A stretch of 64,000 nt of DNA. Origin: Micromonospora sp. H61 (GTDB lineage Bacteria > Actinomycetota > Actinomycetes > Mycobacteriales > Micromonosporaceae). Below the pieces are notes generated by a model. The model made no database searches. It had not been told where the DNA came from and saw only the letters and a program-made list of their open reading frames with translations. The DNA is taken from positions 41,104 to 105,103 of the forward strand of contig NZ_JAGPXY010000017.1 of NCBI RefSeq assembly GCF_018070325.1. The letters are read 5' to 3'. The stretch's first letter is position 1, and each line of letters opens with the position of its first letter. The position numbers were made by a program, and so were the translations under genes. Of this stretch, positions 27,194 through 39,157 are shown piece after piece.

Positions 27194-28405
27194 TTACGGG
27201 GTCCAGCGGCGGAGTTCGCGCTTGGCCAGGGAGTTGCGGTGCACCTCGTCGGGGCCGTCGGCGAGGCGCAGGGTGCGGGTTTGCGCCCAGAGGGCGGCCA
27301 GTGGCGTGTCCTGGCTGACACCGGCGCCGCCGTAGGCCTGGATGGCCTTGTCGATCACCCACTCCGCCATGGCCGGCGTGCCGATCTTGATGGCCTGGAT
27401 CTCGGTGTGCGCGCCCTTGTTACCGACGGTGTCCATCAACCAGGCTGTCTTGAGCACCAGCAGCCGGGCCTGCTCGATGCGGACCCGGGACTCGGCGATC
27501 CACTCCCGGACCACGCCCTGCTCGGCCAGCGGTCGGCCGAACGCGATCCGTTCGTTGGCGCGGCGGCAGAGCAGCTCCAATGCCCGCTCAGCCATTCCGA
27601 TCAATCGCATGCAGTGGTGGATCCGGCCGGGCCCCAGCCGGGCCTGGGCGATGGCGAAGCCGGTGCCCTCGGCGCCGATCAGGTTCTCCGCTGGCACCCG
27701 GACGTCGGTGAAGTCGATCTCGGCGTGCCCGCCGTGAGAACCGTCGGTGTAGCCGAAGACGGTCATGCCCCGGCGCACTGTCACCCCGGGGGTGTCCCGG
27801 GGGACCAGCACCATGCTCTGCTGGCGGTGCCGGTCGGCGGCGGGGTCGGTCTTGCCCATCACGATGAAGATCTCGCAGCGCGGGTCCATGGCCCCGGACG
27901 ACCACCACTTCCGTCCGTTGATCACGTACTCGTCGCCGTCGCGGGTGATCCGGGTGGCGATGTTCGTGGCGTCGGAGGACGCGACGTCGGGCTCGGTCAT
28001 GCAGAACGCCGAGCGGATCTCACCCTCCAGCAGCGGCATCAGCCAGCGCTTCTGCTGCGCCTCCGAACCGAACTCGGCCAGCAGCTCCATGTTGCCGGTG
28101 TCCGGTGCCGCGCAGTTGACCGCCTCCGGCGCGAGGTGCGGGCTGCGCCCGGTCAGCTCGGCCAGGGGAGCGTACTGGAGGTTGGTCAGACCGGCGCCGT
28201 AGCGCGGGTCGGGCAGGAAGAGGTTCCACAGGCCGCGCTTGCGGGCCTCCGCCTTCAGCTCGGCCAACACCGGGGTACGCGACCACGGGTCCCCGGTGGC
28301 CACCTGCTCGGCGTGCACGGCCTCGGCCGGGTAGACGTGCTCGGTCAGGAACCGGGTCAGCTCGGCGCGCAGTTCCTCGGTCCGGCTGTCGTATGAGAAG
28401 TCCAT
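27194..28405 (-). CDS. Acyl-CoA dehydrogenase (ACAD10/11-like)
   Basis: 403 residues from the ATG at 28405, which overlaps the upstream kinase stop (TGATG). Flavoprotein dehydrogenase features are [16 protein letters not shown] for FAD/substrate contact, [48 protein letters not shown], and the C-terminal [35 protein letters not shown]. Coupling to an APH-like kinase mirrors the domain order of animal ACAD10/ACAD11, where both are one chain that degrades 4-hydroxy fatty acids through a phosphorylated intermediate. That role here is inferred from the pairing. Confidence 0.9.
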   Translation of the reverse strand: MDFSYDSRTEELRAELTRFLTEHVYPAEAVHAEQVATGDPWSRTPVLAELKAEARKRGLWNLFLPDPRYGAGLTNLQYAPLAELTGRSPHLAPEAVNCAAPDTGNMELLAEFGSEAQQKRWLMPLLEGEIRSAFCMTEPDVASSDATNIATRITRDGDEYVINGRKWWSSGAMDPRCEIFIVMGKTDPAADRHRQQSMVLVPRDTPGVTVRRGMTVFGYTDGSHGGHAEIDFTDVRVPAENLIGAEGTGFAIAQARLGPGRIHHCMRLIGMAERALELLCRRANERIAFGRPLAEQGVVREWIAESRVRIEQARLLVLKTAWLMDTVGNKGAHTEIQAIKIGTPAMAEWVIDKAIQAYGGAGVSQDTPLAALWAQTRTLRLADGPDEVHRNSLAKRELRRWTP

Positions 28406-29484
28406 CACCGCTCCCTGGCGGCGGTCAGCCCGTGCGCGACCAGCGGTGCCACCATCTCGCCGATCCGGTCGAAGCCCTCGCCGAGCGTCTGCCCGAGCGT
28501 GTGGCGGTAGTGGATGCCCTCGCAGATGACAGCGAGCTTGAAGCAGCCCAGCGCCACGTGCCAGTGCAGCGGCCCGACGTCGACATCGCTGCGACCGGCG
28601 TACCTGTCGATCAGCTCGCCGCCGGTGGGAAAGCCGGCGCGCGGGCCGAGCCCGTCGGCGACGGGGTTGCCCGCGGCGGTGTCGCTGCCACCGAGCACGT
28701 CCCAGTACGTCAGTAGTAGCCCCAGGTCGGCGAGGGGGTCGCCGAGGGTGGCCATCTCCCAGTCGAGCACCGCGTGCACGGCGACCGGGTCGGCCGAGGC
28801 GAGGAGGTTGTCCAGTCGGTAGTCGCCGTGCACGATCCGGCCGGCGTTCGCGCCCTCCGGGGCGGTCGCCGCGAGCAGGTCACGCAGCTCGTCGATGCCG
28901 GGCAGCGGGCGGCTGCGGGAGCGGTCGAGCTGCCCGGCCCAGCGGCGGACCTGCCGGGCGAGGTAGCCCTCGGGGCGGCCGAAGTCAGCCAACCCGACGC
29001 TGGACGGGTCGACGCTGTGCAGCGCGGCGAGCGTGTCCATCATCGCCATGGCGAGGGCCCGGCGACGCTCGTCGCCCAGTGGGTCGGTTTGCGCGCGGGT
29101 GCGGAACACCTCGCCGGGCATCCGCTCCATGAGGTAGAACGGCGCGCCGATCACCTCGGGGTCGGTGCAGAGCAGCAGCGCGCCCGGGACCGGCACCTCG
29201 GTCGGCGCCAGCGCCGAGATGACCCGGAACTCGCGTGCCATGTCGTGCGCGGTCGCCAGCACGTGCCCCAGCGGTGGGCGGCGCAGCACCACCTCGCGGT
29301 CGCCGAGGCGCAGCAGGTAGGTGAGGTTGGACTTGCCGCCCGCGATCAGCTGGGCGCGCAGCGGCCCGACGGCCAGCTCGGGTCGGTGCGTTGCCAGATG
29401 GTCGGCGAGACGGTCCAGGGCCAGCCCCGCCGGGGAGACGGAATCGGCCCTCGGCCGTGACGCGTCGACGGCCGGATCGCTCAT
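28405..29484 (-). CDS. APH-family kinase, partner of the acyl-CoA dehydrogenase
   Basis: 359 residues from the ATG at 29484 (MSDPAVD). The fold is that of aminoglycoside phosphotransferase-like kinases: [14 protein letters not shown] nucleotide region, VVLRRPP lysine strand, the catalytic [10 protein letters not shown] loop and the metal-binding [17 protein letters not shown]. This form is typical of kinases adjoining or fused to acyl-CoA dehydrogenases rather than of drug-resistance enzymes. It would phosphorylate a hydroxyacyl substrate that the dehydrogenase then processes (inferred from ACAD10/11). The ATG lies 6 nt after a -10 box, so the mRNA is probably leaderless. Confidence 0.88.
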   Translation of the reverse strand: MSDPAVDASRPRADSVSPAGLALDRLADHLATHRPELAVGPLRAQLIAGGKSNLTYLLRLGDREVVLRRPPLGHVLATAHDMAREFRVISALAPTEVPVPGALLLCTDPEVIGAPFYLMERMPGEVFRTRAQTDPLGDERRRALAMAMMDTLAALHSVDPSSVGLADFGRPEGYLARQVRRWAGQLDRSRSRPLPGIDELRDLLAATAPEGANAGRIVHGDYRLDNLLASADPVAVHAVLDWEMATLGDPLADLGLLLTYWDVLGGSDTAAGNPVADGLGPRAGFPTGGELIDRYAGRSDVDVGPLHWHVALGCFKLAVICEGIHYRHTLGQTLGEGFDRIGEMVAPLVAHGLTAARER

Positions 29485-29490
29485 CCGACT

Positions 29491-29519
29491 AGTTGATGGC
29501 AGCCCGCTCACGTTGTCAA
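29491..29519 (-). promoter_or_regulatory. Leaderless promoter of the kinase-dehydrogenase operon
   Basis: On the minus strand: TTGACA (29514-29519), 17 bp, TCAACT (29491-29496), 6 nt, ATG. This is one of the clearest sigma-70 promoters in the window. Confidence 0.75.
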
Positions 29520-29635
29520 GGTCAGAGTTTCCGCTCGGGACATGCCCCTGCAACAGGGACGAAATGGTCAACTACCAGGCTGGGGTCAGCCTGCCGGCCG
29601 CTCTTTTTGCCGGCCCGCCGAGCGGAGGGACAGAC

Positions 29636-30337
29636 ATGTTGCTGCGAGTTCGGGTCACCCTGCCGGACCGTCCGGGCACCCTCGGTCAGGTCGCCCGCAC
29701 CTTGGGCGTCTCCGGGGCGGACATCGTCCAGGTGGTGGTCCTCGAACGGCTCGGCGGGCGTGCCGTGGACGACTTCACTGTCGTCTGGCCGGGCGCGGCG
29801 CGGGTGGAGCGGCTGCTGGCTGGCCTCGCGGCGATCCCCGGAGTGCGGGTGGACGGTGTGTGGCGGGCGATCGGCGCGCCCACCACCACCGGCCAGGACG
29901 CGGAGCTGTTGGCCCAGGTCGCGGCCAACCCGGCCGACGGGTTGGCCACCCTGGTCGACGCGGTGCCGGGGCTGCTGGCCGCCGACTGGGCCGTGGCCGC
30001 CGTGGTGCCGGTCGACTGGGCCTCGCGGAGCGGGGGCGGTGGGGCGACAGTGGGGCACGCGAGCTGGCGTGCCCCCATACCCCCGCGGTTGCCGGAGGTG
30101 ACCCCGCTGCGCGGCCGGTCGATGACCACGCCCGACGGCACCCACCACGCGATCGCGCCGTTCGGCCGGGCGGGCCTGGTGCTGGTGGTGGCCCGTGAAC
30201 GCAGCGAGACCCTCTCCGCCGCGGCGTTCCACAGCACCGAGGTGGATCGGCTCACCCAGCTCGTCCGCGCCTGCGCGGTGATCCTCGGTGACCGACTCGA
30301 TCTCGTCGGCGCGCCGCCGGTGGTCGCCGGCCCCTGA
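29636..30337 (+). CDS. ACT-domain protein
   Basis: 233 residues from the ATG at 29636, preceded by a GCGGAGGGA RBS; the frame is open upstream, but that part lies antisense to the kinase gene. The N-terminal 75 residues are an ACT domain (LLRVRVTLPDRPGTLGQVARTLGVSGADIVQVVVLE), a small amino-acid-binding regulatory module. The rest (about 90-230) looks like a degenerate GAF-like sensor region, including PIPPRLPEVTPLRGRSM. The next gene carries an ACT domain fused to an acetyltransferase, so the two may be paralogues that sense amino acids together. Confidence 0.8.
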   Translation: MLLRVRVTLPDRPGTLGQVARTLGVSGADIVQVVVLERLGGRAVDDFTVVWPGAARVERLLAGLAAIPGVRVDGVWRAIGAPTTTGQDAELLAQVAANPADGLATLVDAVPGLLAADWAVAAVVPVDWASRSGGGGATVGHASWRAPIPPRLPEVTPLRGRSMTTPDGTHHAIAPFGRAGLVLVVARERSETLSAAAFHSTEVDRLTQLVRACAVILGDRLDLVGAPPVVAGP

Positions 30338-30426
30338 GCGACCCGAGGAGTTCCCGGGCCGACACCGCCGGGCAACCGGGCGGCAACAGGCGGGGATGAG
30401 GCTCTTACCGGGGAAGGGAGCCAACC

Positions 30427-31503
30427 ATGACGTTGTGGCGGATCCGAGCGACTGTGGACGACCGACCGGGTTACCTGTCGGTGCTCACGGCGAGCCTCGC
30501 GCTGCGTGGGGTCAACATCCTCACCGTGCAGGTGCAGCCCACCGAGCAGGGCGCGGTGGACGATTTCCTGGTCGACGCGCCGGACGCGCTCGACGAGGCC
30601 GAGCTGATCGCCGCGGTCGAGCGTGGTCGGGGCCGGGACTGCTGGGTGGCGCGCAGTGAGGCGCGTGGTCTGGCCGACCAGCCCACCCGGGTGCTCGGGC
30701 TGGCCAACCGGCTGGTGCGTGACCCGGACGCGACGGGCGAGGCGTTGCAGACCCTGCTCGCCGCCGACGTCGTCAGTTGGCGACCGGCGTCGGTGGGCGG
30801 CGAGCGGGGGATCACCGGGGCCGCCATGCTGTTGGCCGACCCGGCGGGCGGTTCGTTCGCGCTGCGCCGGGCCGCGCCCGACTTCACCCCGGCGGAGTAC
30901 GCGCGGGCGCAGGCCCTTGTCGAGCTGGCCGCCACAGTGGCGCGCCGGGCCGCCGAACAGGTCACAGTGGTGCTGCCCGACGGCGCGGAGGTGGCCGTCC
31001 GGCCAGCCAGCGCCCACGATCTGTCCGGCGTGGCGGAGCTGCACGAGGCGTGCTCACCCCGTACGCGGCAGCGGCGTTACCTGGGCGGCGCGGCGCTGCC
31101 GCAGCCGGCCCGCCTGCGTCGACTGCTGGAGCCGAGCCGAGGGCTGACGCTGATCGCCAGCACCACCGGCGCCGACGGCACTGCCGAGTCGGTGGTCGCC
31201 ATGGCGAACCTGCTCGGCGAGGGCGACGAGGCCGAGGTGGCGCTGCTGGTGCGAGACGACTGGCAGCGGCGCGGGCTCGGCTCGGCGTTGCTGCGCCGGG
31301 TGGTCCAGCACGCCGACCGGTCCGGGTACGCGGCGCTGGTGTTGCACGTGCAGGCCACCAACGACCCGATGCTGCGTACGCTGCACCGGCTGGGCAGGCC
31401 CGCCGCGACGGAGCGCGACGGCGGGCTGCTCACCCTCACCGTCCCGCTCGTTGTCGCCGCGCCGGCGGACCGGAAGGCCGCGTTCGTCACGCCGGGCGTC
31501 TAG
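30427..31503 (+). CDS. ACT-GNAT protein acetyltransferase (MaKat-like)
   Basis: 358 residues. Residues 1-75 are an ACT domain (LWRIRATVDDRPGYLSVLTASLALRGVNILTVQVQ), the middle (about 80-180) a linker domain, and residues 185-345 a GNAT domain with the acetyl-CoA motif VRDDWQRRGLGSALLRRVVQHA. An ACT-GNAT enzyme of this layout was described from Micromonospora aurantiaca as a lysine acetyltransferase controlled by amino acids such as cysteine and arginine. That makes control of acetyl-CoA synthetase or other metabolic enzymes a reasonable expectation here. It starts at an ATG after GGGAAGGGAG, 90 bp after the other ACT gene. Confidence 0.85.
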   Translation: MTLWRIRATVDDRPGYLSVLTASLALRGVNILTVQVQPTEQGAVDDFLVDAPDALDEAELIAAVERGRGRDCWVARSEARGLADQPTRVLGLANRLVRDPDATGEALQTLLAADVVSWRPASVGGERGITGAAMLLADPAGGSFALRRAAPDFTPAEYARAQALVELAATVARRAAEQVTVVLPDGAEVAVRPASAHDLSGVAELHEACSPRTRQRRYLGGAALPQPARLRRLLEPSRGLTLIASTTGADGTAESVVAMANLLGEGDEAEVALLVRDDWQRRGLGSALLRRVVQHADRSGYAALVLHVQATNDPMLRTLHRLGRPAATERDGGLLTLTVPLVVAAPADRKAAFVTPGV

Positions 31504-31511
31504 GGCCCGAC

Positions 31512-31551
31512 GAGGGCCCCTTGTGCGCGCCAGCGTCCACAAGGGGGCCTC
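31512..31551. terminator. Bidirectional stem-loop between convergent genes
   Basis: GAGGGCCCCTTGTG (31512-31525) pairs with CACAAGGGGGCCTC (31538-31551), with one bulged G and a 12-nt loop. It lies between the ACT-GNAT stop and the aldehyde dehydrogenase stop. Confidence 0.8.
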
Positions 31552-31565
31552 TCCCGTTGCGGTGC

Positions 31566-33131
31566 TCAGGTGGTGGGGTAGCTGTTGTAGTCGGGGAAGT
31601 TGCCGTAGAGCCGCCTGTCGCCGCCGACGGTGACTGCCTGCACCAGCAGGTCGCCGCCGACGAACGCGCCCTTCCAGGAGGCGCCCCGGCCGCCGAACGG
31701 TTCGTCCCGGTCACCGCGTGAGCGTGGTTTGTTGATGCCCACCTTGAACGCCTGAAGGTCCACGGCGAGCTTGCCGGCCTCGTCGGTGTCGTCGCAGGCC
31801 AGCGACGCCACCAGCGCACCGTTGGAGGCGTTCATGGCGGCCAGCAGCTCGTCGGTGGTGTCCACCACGACGATCGTGTCGACCGGACCGAACGGCTCGG
31901 CGTGCATCAGCCGGGACCGTCCGGGCGGGGCGAGCAGCACCGACGGTGCCACGTACGCCGAGGTGTCCTGCCCGGGCAGGAACGGCGCGCCGGTGAGCTT
32001 GCCCCGGTGCAGTGGGATCGCGCCGCCGCGGACCGCCTCGTCGACGGTGCGGCGTAGCTCGTCGGCCTTGGCGGCGCTGATCAGCGGACCGAAGTCCAGC
32101 TCGGGCAGCGGGTCACCGGTGGCCCAGTCGTCGCCGACGGCGAGCGGGTGACCGAAGCGGACCGAGCGGACGACCGGCAGGTACATGTCGAGGAATTCGT
32201 CGACCAGGTCGCGTTGCACCACGAACCGGGGGTACGCGGTGCAGCGCTGCTTGCCGTACTCGAAGCCCTTCCTGAGGTGCGTGGCGAGTAGGTCCCACTG
32301 GGAGAAGTTCCAGATGCCCCAGGCGTTGAGACCTTCCTGCTCGATGAAGTGCCGCTTGTCGCTGTCGAGCAGCGCGGCGGCCACCTTGCCGCCGTTGGAC
32401 CGACCGCCGACGAACGCCACAGCGCCGATCTCGGGTGCCCGGACCAGCACCTCGGACAGCTCCCCGCCGCTGCCGGAGACGAGTGTGGCGGGCAGCCCGG
32501 CCCGGCGCATCAGCGCGTGCGCGACGGTCAGGCACACCGCGCCGCCCTGGGACGGAGTCTTGGCGATGACCGCGTTGCCGGCCAGGAGCTGCACCAGCTC
32601 GGCGTGCACCAGCACGCTCATCGGGTAGTTCCACGACGCGATGTTGCTGACCGGGCCGGGCAGCGGCTCGCGGCCGTCGGCGAGCATCCGGTCGATCTCG
32701 CCCGCGTACCAGCGGACGCCGTCGAGCGCCCGGTCCACGTCGGCGCAGGCCAGCCGCCACGGCTTGCCGATCTCCCACACCAGCAGCAGGGCGAGCAGGT
32801 CGCGGTGGGCGGTGAGCGAGTCCAGGGCCTCGGCGACCCGGGCCTTGCGGTCGGCCAGCGGGGTCTGGGCCCAGGCCCGGTGCGCGGCGGCGGCGTGGGC
32901 GACCGCGGCGCGCGCGGTGGTCGCGTCGACCCGGGGCAGGTTGATGAGGACGGTGTTGTCCACCGGGGTGCGGACCGGGGTGGGCTGGCCGACCGCCCGC
33001 CATTCGCCCTCGACCAGGTTGTGCAGTGTGGTGACGCCGCCTACCTCGGCGCCGAACGCCTCCGGGGTGGCGGCCACCGCGCGGGCCAGGATGTCGGTCC
33101 AGGCGGTGTCGTCGGCGAGTCGTGGTGCCAT
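31566..33131 (-). CDS. Aldehyde dehydrogenase family protein (PaaN-like)
   Basis: 521 residues. Aldehyde dehydrogenase landmarks are NIASWNYPMSVLVHAELVQLLAGNAVIAKTPSQ for cofactor binding, the glutamate region FIEQEGLNAWGIWN, the presumed nucleophilic cysteine in GKQRCTAYPRFVV, and HAEPFGPVDTIVVVD in the C-terminal part. The diverged cysteine region and the start (LHNLVEGEWRAVG) match the group annotated as PaaN in actinomycetes rather than classical ALDH. No other phenylacetate genes are nearby, so the substrate is open. Confidence 0.72.
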   Translation of the reverse strand: MAPRLADDTAWTDILARAVAATPEAFGAEVGGVTTLHNLVEGEWRAVGQPTPVRTPVDNTVLINLPRVDATTARAAVAHAAAAHRAWAQTPLADRKARVAEALDSLTAHRDLLALLLVWEIGKPWRLACADVDRALDGVRWYAGEIDRMLADGREPLPGPVSNIASWNYPMSVLVHAELVQLLAGNAVIAKTPSQGGAVCLTVAHALMRRAGLPATLVSGSGGELSEVLVRAPEIGAVAFVGGRSNGGKVAAALLDSDKRHFIEQEGLNAWGIWNFSQWDLLATHLRKGFEYGKQRCTAYPRFVVQRDLVDEFLDMYLPVVRSVRFGHPLAVGDDWATGDPLPELDFGPLISAAKADELRRTVDEAVRGGAIPLHRGKLTGAPFLPGQDTSAYVAPSVLLAPPGRSRLMHAEPFGPVDTIVVVDTTDELLAAMNASNGALVASLACDDTDEAGKLAVDLQAFKVGINKPRSRGDRDEPFGGRGASWKGAFVGGDLLVQAVTVGGDRRLYGNFPDYNSYPTT

Positions 33132-36468
<3,337 letters not shown>

Positions 36469-36483
36469 CCGACACCGCGACGA

Positions 36484-36535
36484 GATCTTGGACAGTTACC
36501 GCTCGCGGGCTCGCGGGCGGTAACTGTCCAAGATC
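36484..36535. terminator. 19-bp perfect inverted repeat after the cellulase gene
   Basis: GATCTTGGACAGTTACCGC (36484-36502) and its exact reverse complement (36517-36535) enclose a 14-nt GC-rich loop. It starts 15 bp past the cellulase stop and is a very strong terminator candidate. The arms are less GC-rich than the surroundings. Confidence 0.85.
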
Positions 36536-36604
36536 CGCGGCGCCCGGCCGTCGCGGGCGGACTCGGGTGGGATAGGTCGGCGGAATTCCGGGCAAGCCAA
36601 CACC

Positions 36605-37132
36605 GTGCGGGAGTTGCTGACCGTCGGGCACGGCGCCGCCGATCGGGGCCGGCTGGGAGAGTTGCTGACCGGAGCCGGGATCGCCCAGGTGGTGGACGTG
36701 CGGCGATACCCAGCCAGCCGCACCAACCCGGACGTCCGCCGCGAGGAACTCGAACTGTGGCTGCCCGAGTGGGGCGTCGACTACCGCTGGGAGCCGCGGC
36801 TCGGCGGACGACGCCACGTCCCCGCCGGGGAGCCGGAGCCGGACACCTGGTGGACGGTCGCGGCGTTCCGGGCGTACGCCGCCCACACGCGGACGGCCGA
36901 GTTCGACGACGCGCTCGCCGAGGTGCTCGCCGGGGTGGACCGTCGGACCACCGCGATCATGTGCAGCGAGAGCGTGTGGTGGCGCTGCCACCGGCGGTTG
37001 ATCGCCGACGTCGCGACGCTGGGCGGCGGAGTCCCCGTGGCGCACCTGATGCCGGACGGCCGCATCAGCCCGCACCGGCCGGCCGAGGGCGCCCGCCGAC
37101 TGCCCGACGGCCACCTGCTGTGGGACGCCTGA
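36605..37132 (+). CDS. DUF488 family protein
   Basis: 175 residues from a GTG at 36605. DUF488 features: LTVGHGAADRGRLGELLTGAGIAQVVDVRRYPASR at the N-terminus, and IMCSESVWWRCHRRLIADV, the Cys-bearing C-x-E-x-x-x-x-C-H-R core, in the middle. The family is widespread and its function is unknown. It follows the cellulase terminator and converges with the GNAT gene 1 bp away. Confidence 0.88.
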   Translation: MRELLTVGHGAADRGRLGELLTGAGIAQVVDVRRYPASRTNPDVRREELELWLPEWGVDYRWEPRLGGRRHVPAGEPEPDTWWTVAAFRAYAAHTRTAEFDDALAEVLAGVDRRTTAIMCSESVWWRCHRRLIADVATLGGGVPVAHLMPDGRISPHRPAEGARRLPDGHLLWDA

Positions 37133-37133
37133 G

Positions 37134-37640
37134 TCACTCCACCAGGTCGTCGGCGAGCAGGTCCATCAACAGGCCGTCGTGCCAGCGGCCGTCCGCGCCA
37201 CGCTCGTAGCGGCGCAGCACCCCCACCGGGCGGAAACCAACCTTCGCGTACGCCCGGATGGCGGCGCTGTTCGCCGCGGCCGGGTCGATGGTGAAGCGGT
37301 GGTGGCCGTACTCGTCGATCAGGTGTCGGGCCAGGGTGCGGATGGCGTCACCGCCGAGGCCGGCGCCGCGCTCCTCCGGGTCGAGGAAGACGTCCAGGCT
37401 GGCGTGCCGGTAGTCCGGGTCCGCCTCGGCGTACCACTGGATCGCGCCGATCACCCGGCCGTCGTGCTCGATCGCGTACACGTGCAGGTCGTCGTCGGCG
37501 AGGTCGGCGCGCACGGAGTCGGCCAGGTCGTCGCCGCCCCGCCACCACCTGCGTACCTCCGGGTCGGCCCGGATCGCCGCGAGGGCCGGCACGTCCGCGA
37601 CCGTCGCCGGTCGTAGTGTCACCGCCCGCCCCCGCAGCAC
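37134..37640 (-). CDS. GNAT acetyltransferase
   Basis: 168 residues from a GTG, 4 bp after the bsaP stop. The acetyl-CoA-binding motif is FLDPEERGAGLGGDAIRTLARHLIDE, followed by HHRFTIDPAAANSAAIRAYAKVGFRPVG, and the N-terminus reads VTLRPATVADVPALAAIRADPEVRRWW. This is the layout of AAC(6')/RimJ-like small-molecule or peptide acetyltransferases; the substrate is unknown. It appears to be the third gene of the bioB-bsaP run. Confidence 0.85.
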   Translation of the reverse strand: MLRGRAVTLRPATVADVPALAAIRADPEVRRWWRGGDDLADSVRADLADDDLHVYAIEHDGRVIGAIQWYAEADPDYRHASLDVFLDPEERGAGLGGDAIRTLARHLIDEYGHHRFTIDPAAANSAAIRAYAKVGFRPVGVLRRYERGADGRWHDGLLMDLLADDLVE

Positions 37641-37644
37641 CGGC

Positions 37645-37845
37645 TCAGCCCTGGATCTCGCCGTGCTCGACGCAGACCGCCGCCCAGCCCACCGGCAGCA
37701 CCTGCACCTTCATCCGGCGACGGCAGCGTGGGCAGAACCGGGGCGGCTCCAACTGACGGGCCGACGCGCAGGCCGGATGGGCGGTGGCCGTCGCCGACTC
37801 ACCGCACCGGTCACACCACAGCTCCGTCGTCGTCATTGTCGTCAC
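37645..37845 (-). CDS. bsaP: Biotin synthase auxiliary protein BsaP
   Basis: 66 residues. Cys11 and Cys14 in LWCDRCGE, Cys26, Cys38 and Cys41 in [10 protein letters not shown], and Cys58 near the end match the Cys-rich BsaP proteins described in mycobacteria as iron-sulfur-containing helpers required by their biotin synthase. The flanking LEPPRFCP and [11 protein letters not shown] also fit. Its ATG overlaps the bioB stop by 4 bp, which supports the assignment. It would support the radical sulfur insertion by BioB. Confidence 0.82.
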   Translation of the reverse strand: MTTMTTTELWCDRCGESATATAHPACASARQLEPPRFCPRCRRRMKVQVLPVGWAAVCVEHGEIQG

Positions 37846-38837
37846 AGCGTGGCGGACAGCGCCTTGACCGGCATCTTCAACTCGTCCAGCAGCTCCAGGT
37901 CTGCCGTCGCCGGTCGACCCAGCGTGGTCAGGTAGTTGCCGACGATCACCGCGTTGATGCCGCCGAGCAGACCGTCACGGGTGCCGAGGTCGCCGAGGGT
38001 GATCTCGCGACCACCGGCGTACCGCAGGATGGTGCGCGGCATGGCCAGCCGGAACGCGGCGATGGCCCGCAGTGCGTCCTTGCCCTCCACCACCGGACGG
38101 TCACCGAGCGGAGTGCCGGGACGCGGGTTGAGGAAGTTGAGTGGCACCTCGTGCGGGTTCAGCTCGGCGAGCTGCGCGGCGAACTCGGCCCGCTGCTCGA
38201 CGGTCTCGCCGAGGCCGAGGATGCCACCGCAGCACACCTCCATGCCGGAGTCGCGCACCATCCGCAGCGTCTCCCAGCGCTCCTCCCACGAGTGCGTGGT
38301 GACCACGTTGGGGAAGTACGACTTACAGGTCTCCAGATTGTGGTTGTAGCGGTGCACGCCCATGTCGACCAGGTCGTCGACCTGCTCCTTGCTGAGCATG
38401 CCCAGCGACGCGGCGACCTGGATGTCGACGGCCGCCTTGATGGCGGCGACGCCCTCGCGCATCTGCTTCATCAGCCGGGCGTCCGGACCGCGGACCGCGG
38501 CGACGATGCAGAACTCGGTCGCCCCGGTCGCGGCGGTCTGCTTCGCCGCCTCGACCAGCGACGGGATGTCCAGCCAGACCGAGCGCACCGGCGAGGTGAA
38601 CAGGCCCGACTGCGAGCAGAAGTGGCAGTCTTCCGGGCAGCCGCCGGTCTTGAGCGAGACGATCCCCTCGACCTCGACCTCCGGGCCGCACCAGCGCATC
38701 CGCACGTCGTGAGCGAGCTGGAGGGCGGCGGGCAGGTGCTCGTCGGGCAGGCTCAGCACGGCGAGGATGCCGGCCTGATCGAGGCCGACACCGTCACCCA
38801 GGACCTGGGTCCGGGCCTGGTCGAGGATCTCTGACAT
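37842..38837 (-). CDS. bioB: Biotin synthase
   Basis: 331 residues from the ATG at 38837 ([13 protein letters not shown]). Radical-SAM enzyme that inserts sulfur into dethiobiotin, the last step of biotin synthesis. The iron-sulfur motif C-x3-C-x2-C is [45 protein letters not shown] and [16 protein letters not shown] are the other conserved blocks. The start codon lies 7 nt after a TAGGGT box, so translation is probably leaderless. It is divergent from bioF, with a 164-bp palindrome between them. Confidence 0.96.
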   Translation of the reverse strand: MSEILDQARTQVLGDGVGLDQAGILAVLSLPDEHLPAALQLAHDVRMRWCGPEVEVEGIVSLKTGGCPEDCHFCSQSGLFTSPVRSVWLDIPSLVEAAKQTAATGATEFCIVAAVRGPDARLMKQMREGVAAIKAAVDIQVAASLGMLSKEQVDDLVDMGVHRYNHNLETCKSYFPNVVTTHSWEERWETLRMVRDSGMEVCCGGILGLGETVEQRAEFAAQLAELNPHEVPLNFLNPRPGTPLGDRPVVEGKDALRAIAAFRLAMPRTILRYAGGREITLGDLGTRDGLLGGINAVIVGNYLTTLGRPATADLELLDELKMPVKALSATL

Positions 38838-38844
38838 GGCTCGT

Positions 38845-38850
38845 ACCCTA
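38845..38850 (-). promoter_or_regulatory. -10 box of a probable leaderless bioB promoter
   Basis: TAGGGT on the minus strand, 7 nt before the bioB ATG. The outer arm of the palindrome begins 3 bp upstream, so a protein bound there would cover the -10/-35 region. Confidence 0.6.
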
Positions 38851-38852
38851 CT

Positions 38853-39016
38853 AGGCCTGCGCGAGAGTCCCCGGTCGAGCCGAGACGGAGTCCAGGCGGC
38901 GGTCCGGCAAGGCGGATGTTCGTCTGGATACCGGTGTTGTATCCAGACGAACATCCAACGCGGCCGGTCGTTGTCTGGGTCCGTCGTAGGCCGGCCGGGG
39001 ACTCTCGCACAGGCCT
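38853..39016. repeat. 164-bp nested inverted repeat between bioB and bioF
   Basis: Outer arms of 22 bp (38853-38874, beginning AGGCCTGCGCGAGAG, and 38995-39016) match as reverse complements with one mismatch. At the centre, GGATGTTCGTCTGGATAC (38914-38931) is perfectly mirrored at 38939-38956 around a 7-nt loop. The stretches between are also partly complementary. It may be an operator for a biotin regulator, a miniature transposable element, or both; no target-site duplication is visible. Confidence 0.85.
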
Positions 39017-39157
39017 GGGGCCGCCCGATCAGCCGGAATGCCCTGGCGGCCCGGTCGGCACTCGCACCGAGTGGAATCGTCGGGCTGGTGCCGGCGGGTG
39101 GTAATTTCGCCCGGCGGGTGTCGGGCTGACCGGCACGCACAGCGGGGGAGGGTGACG

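Noticed and set aside
26081..28396. A 771-codon plus-strand frame
   Set aside because: It overlaps the LacI gene in another frame and the acyl-CoA dehydrogenase antisense; its composition is low-complexity and both real genes have clear family motifs.
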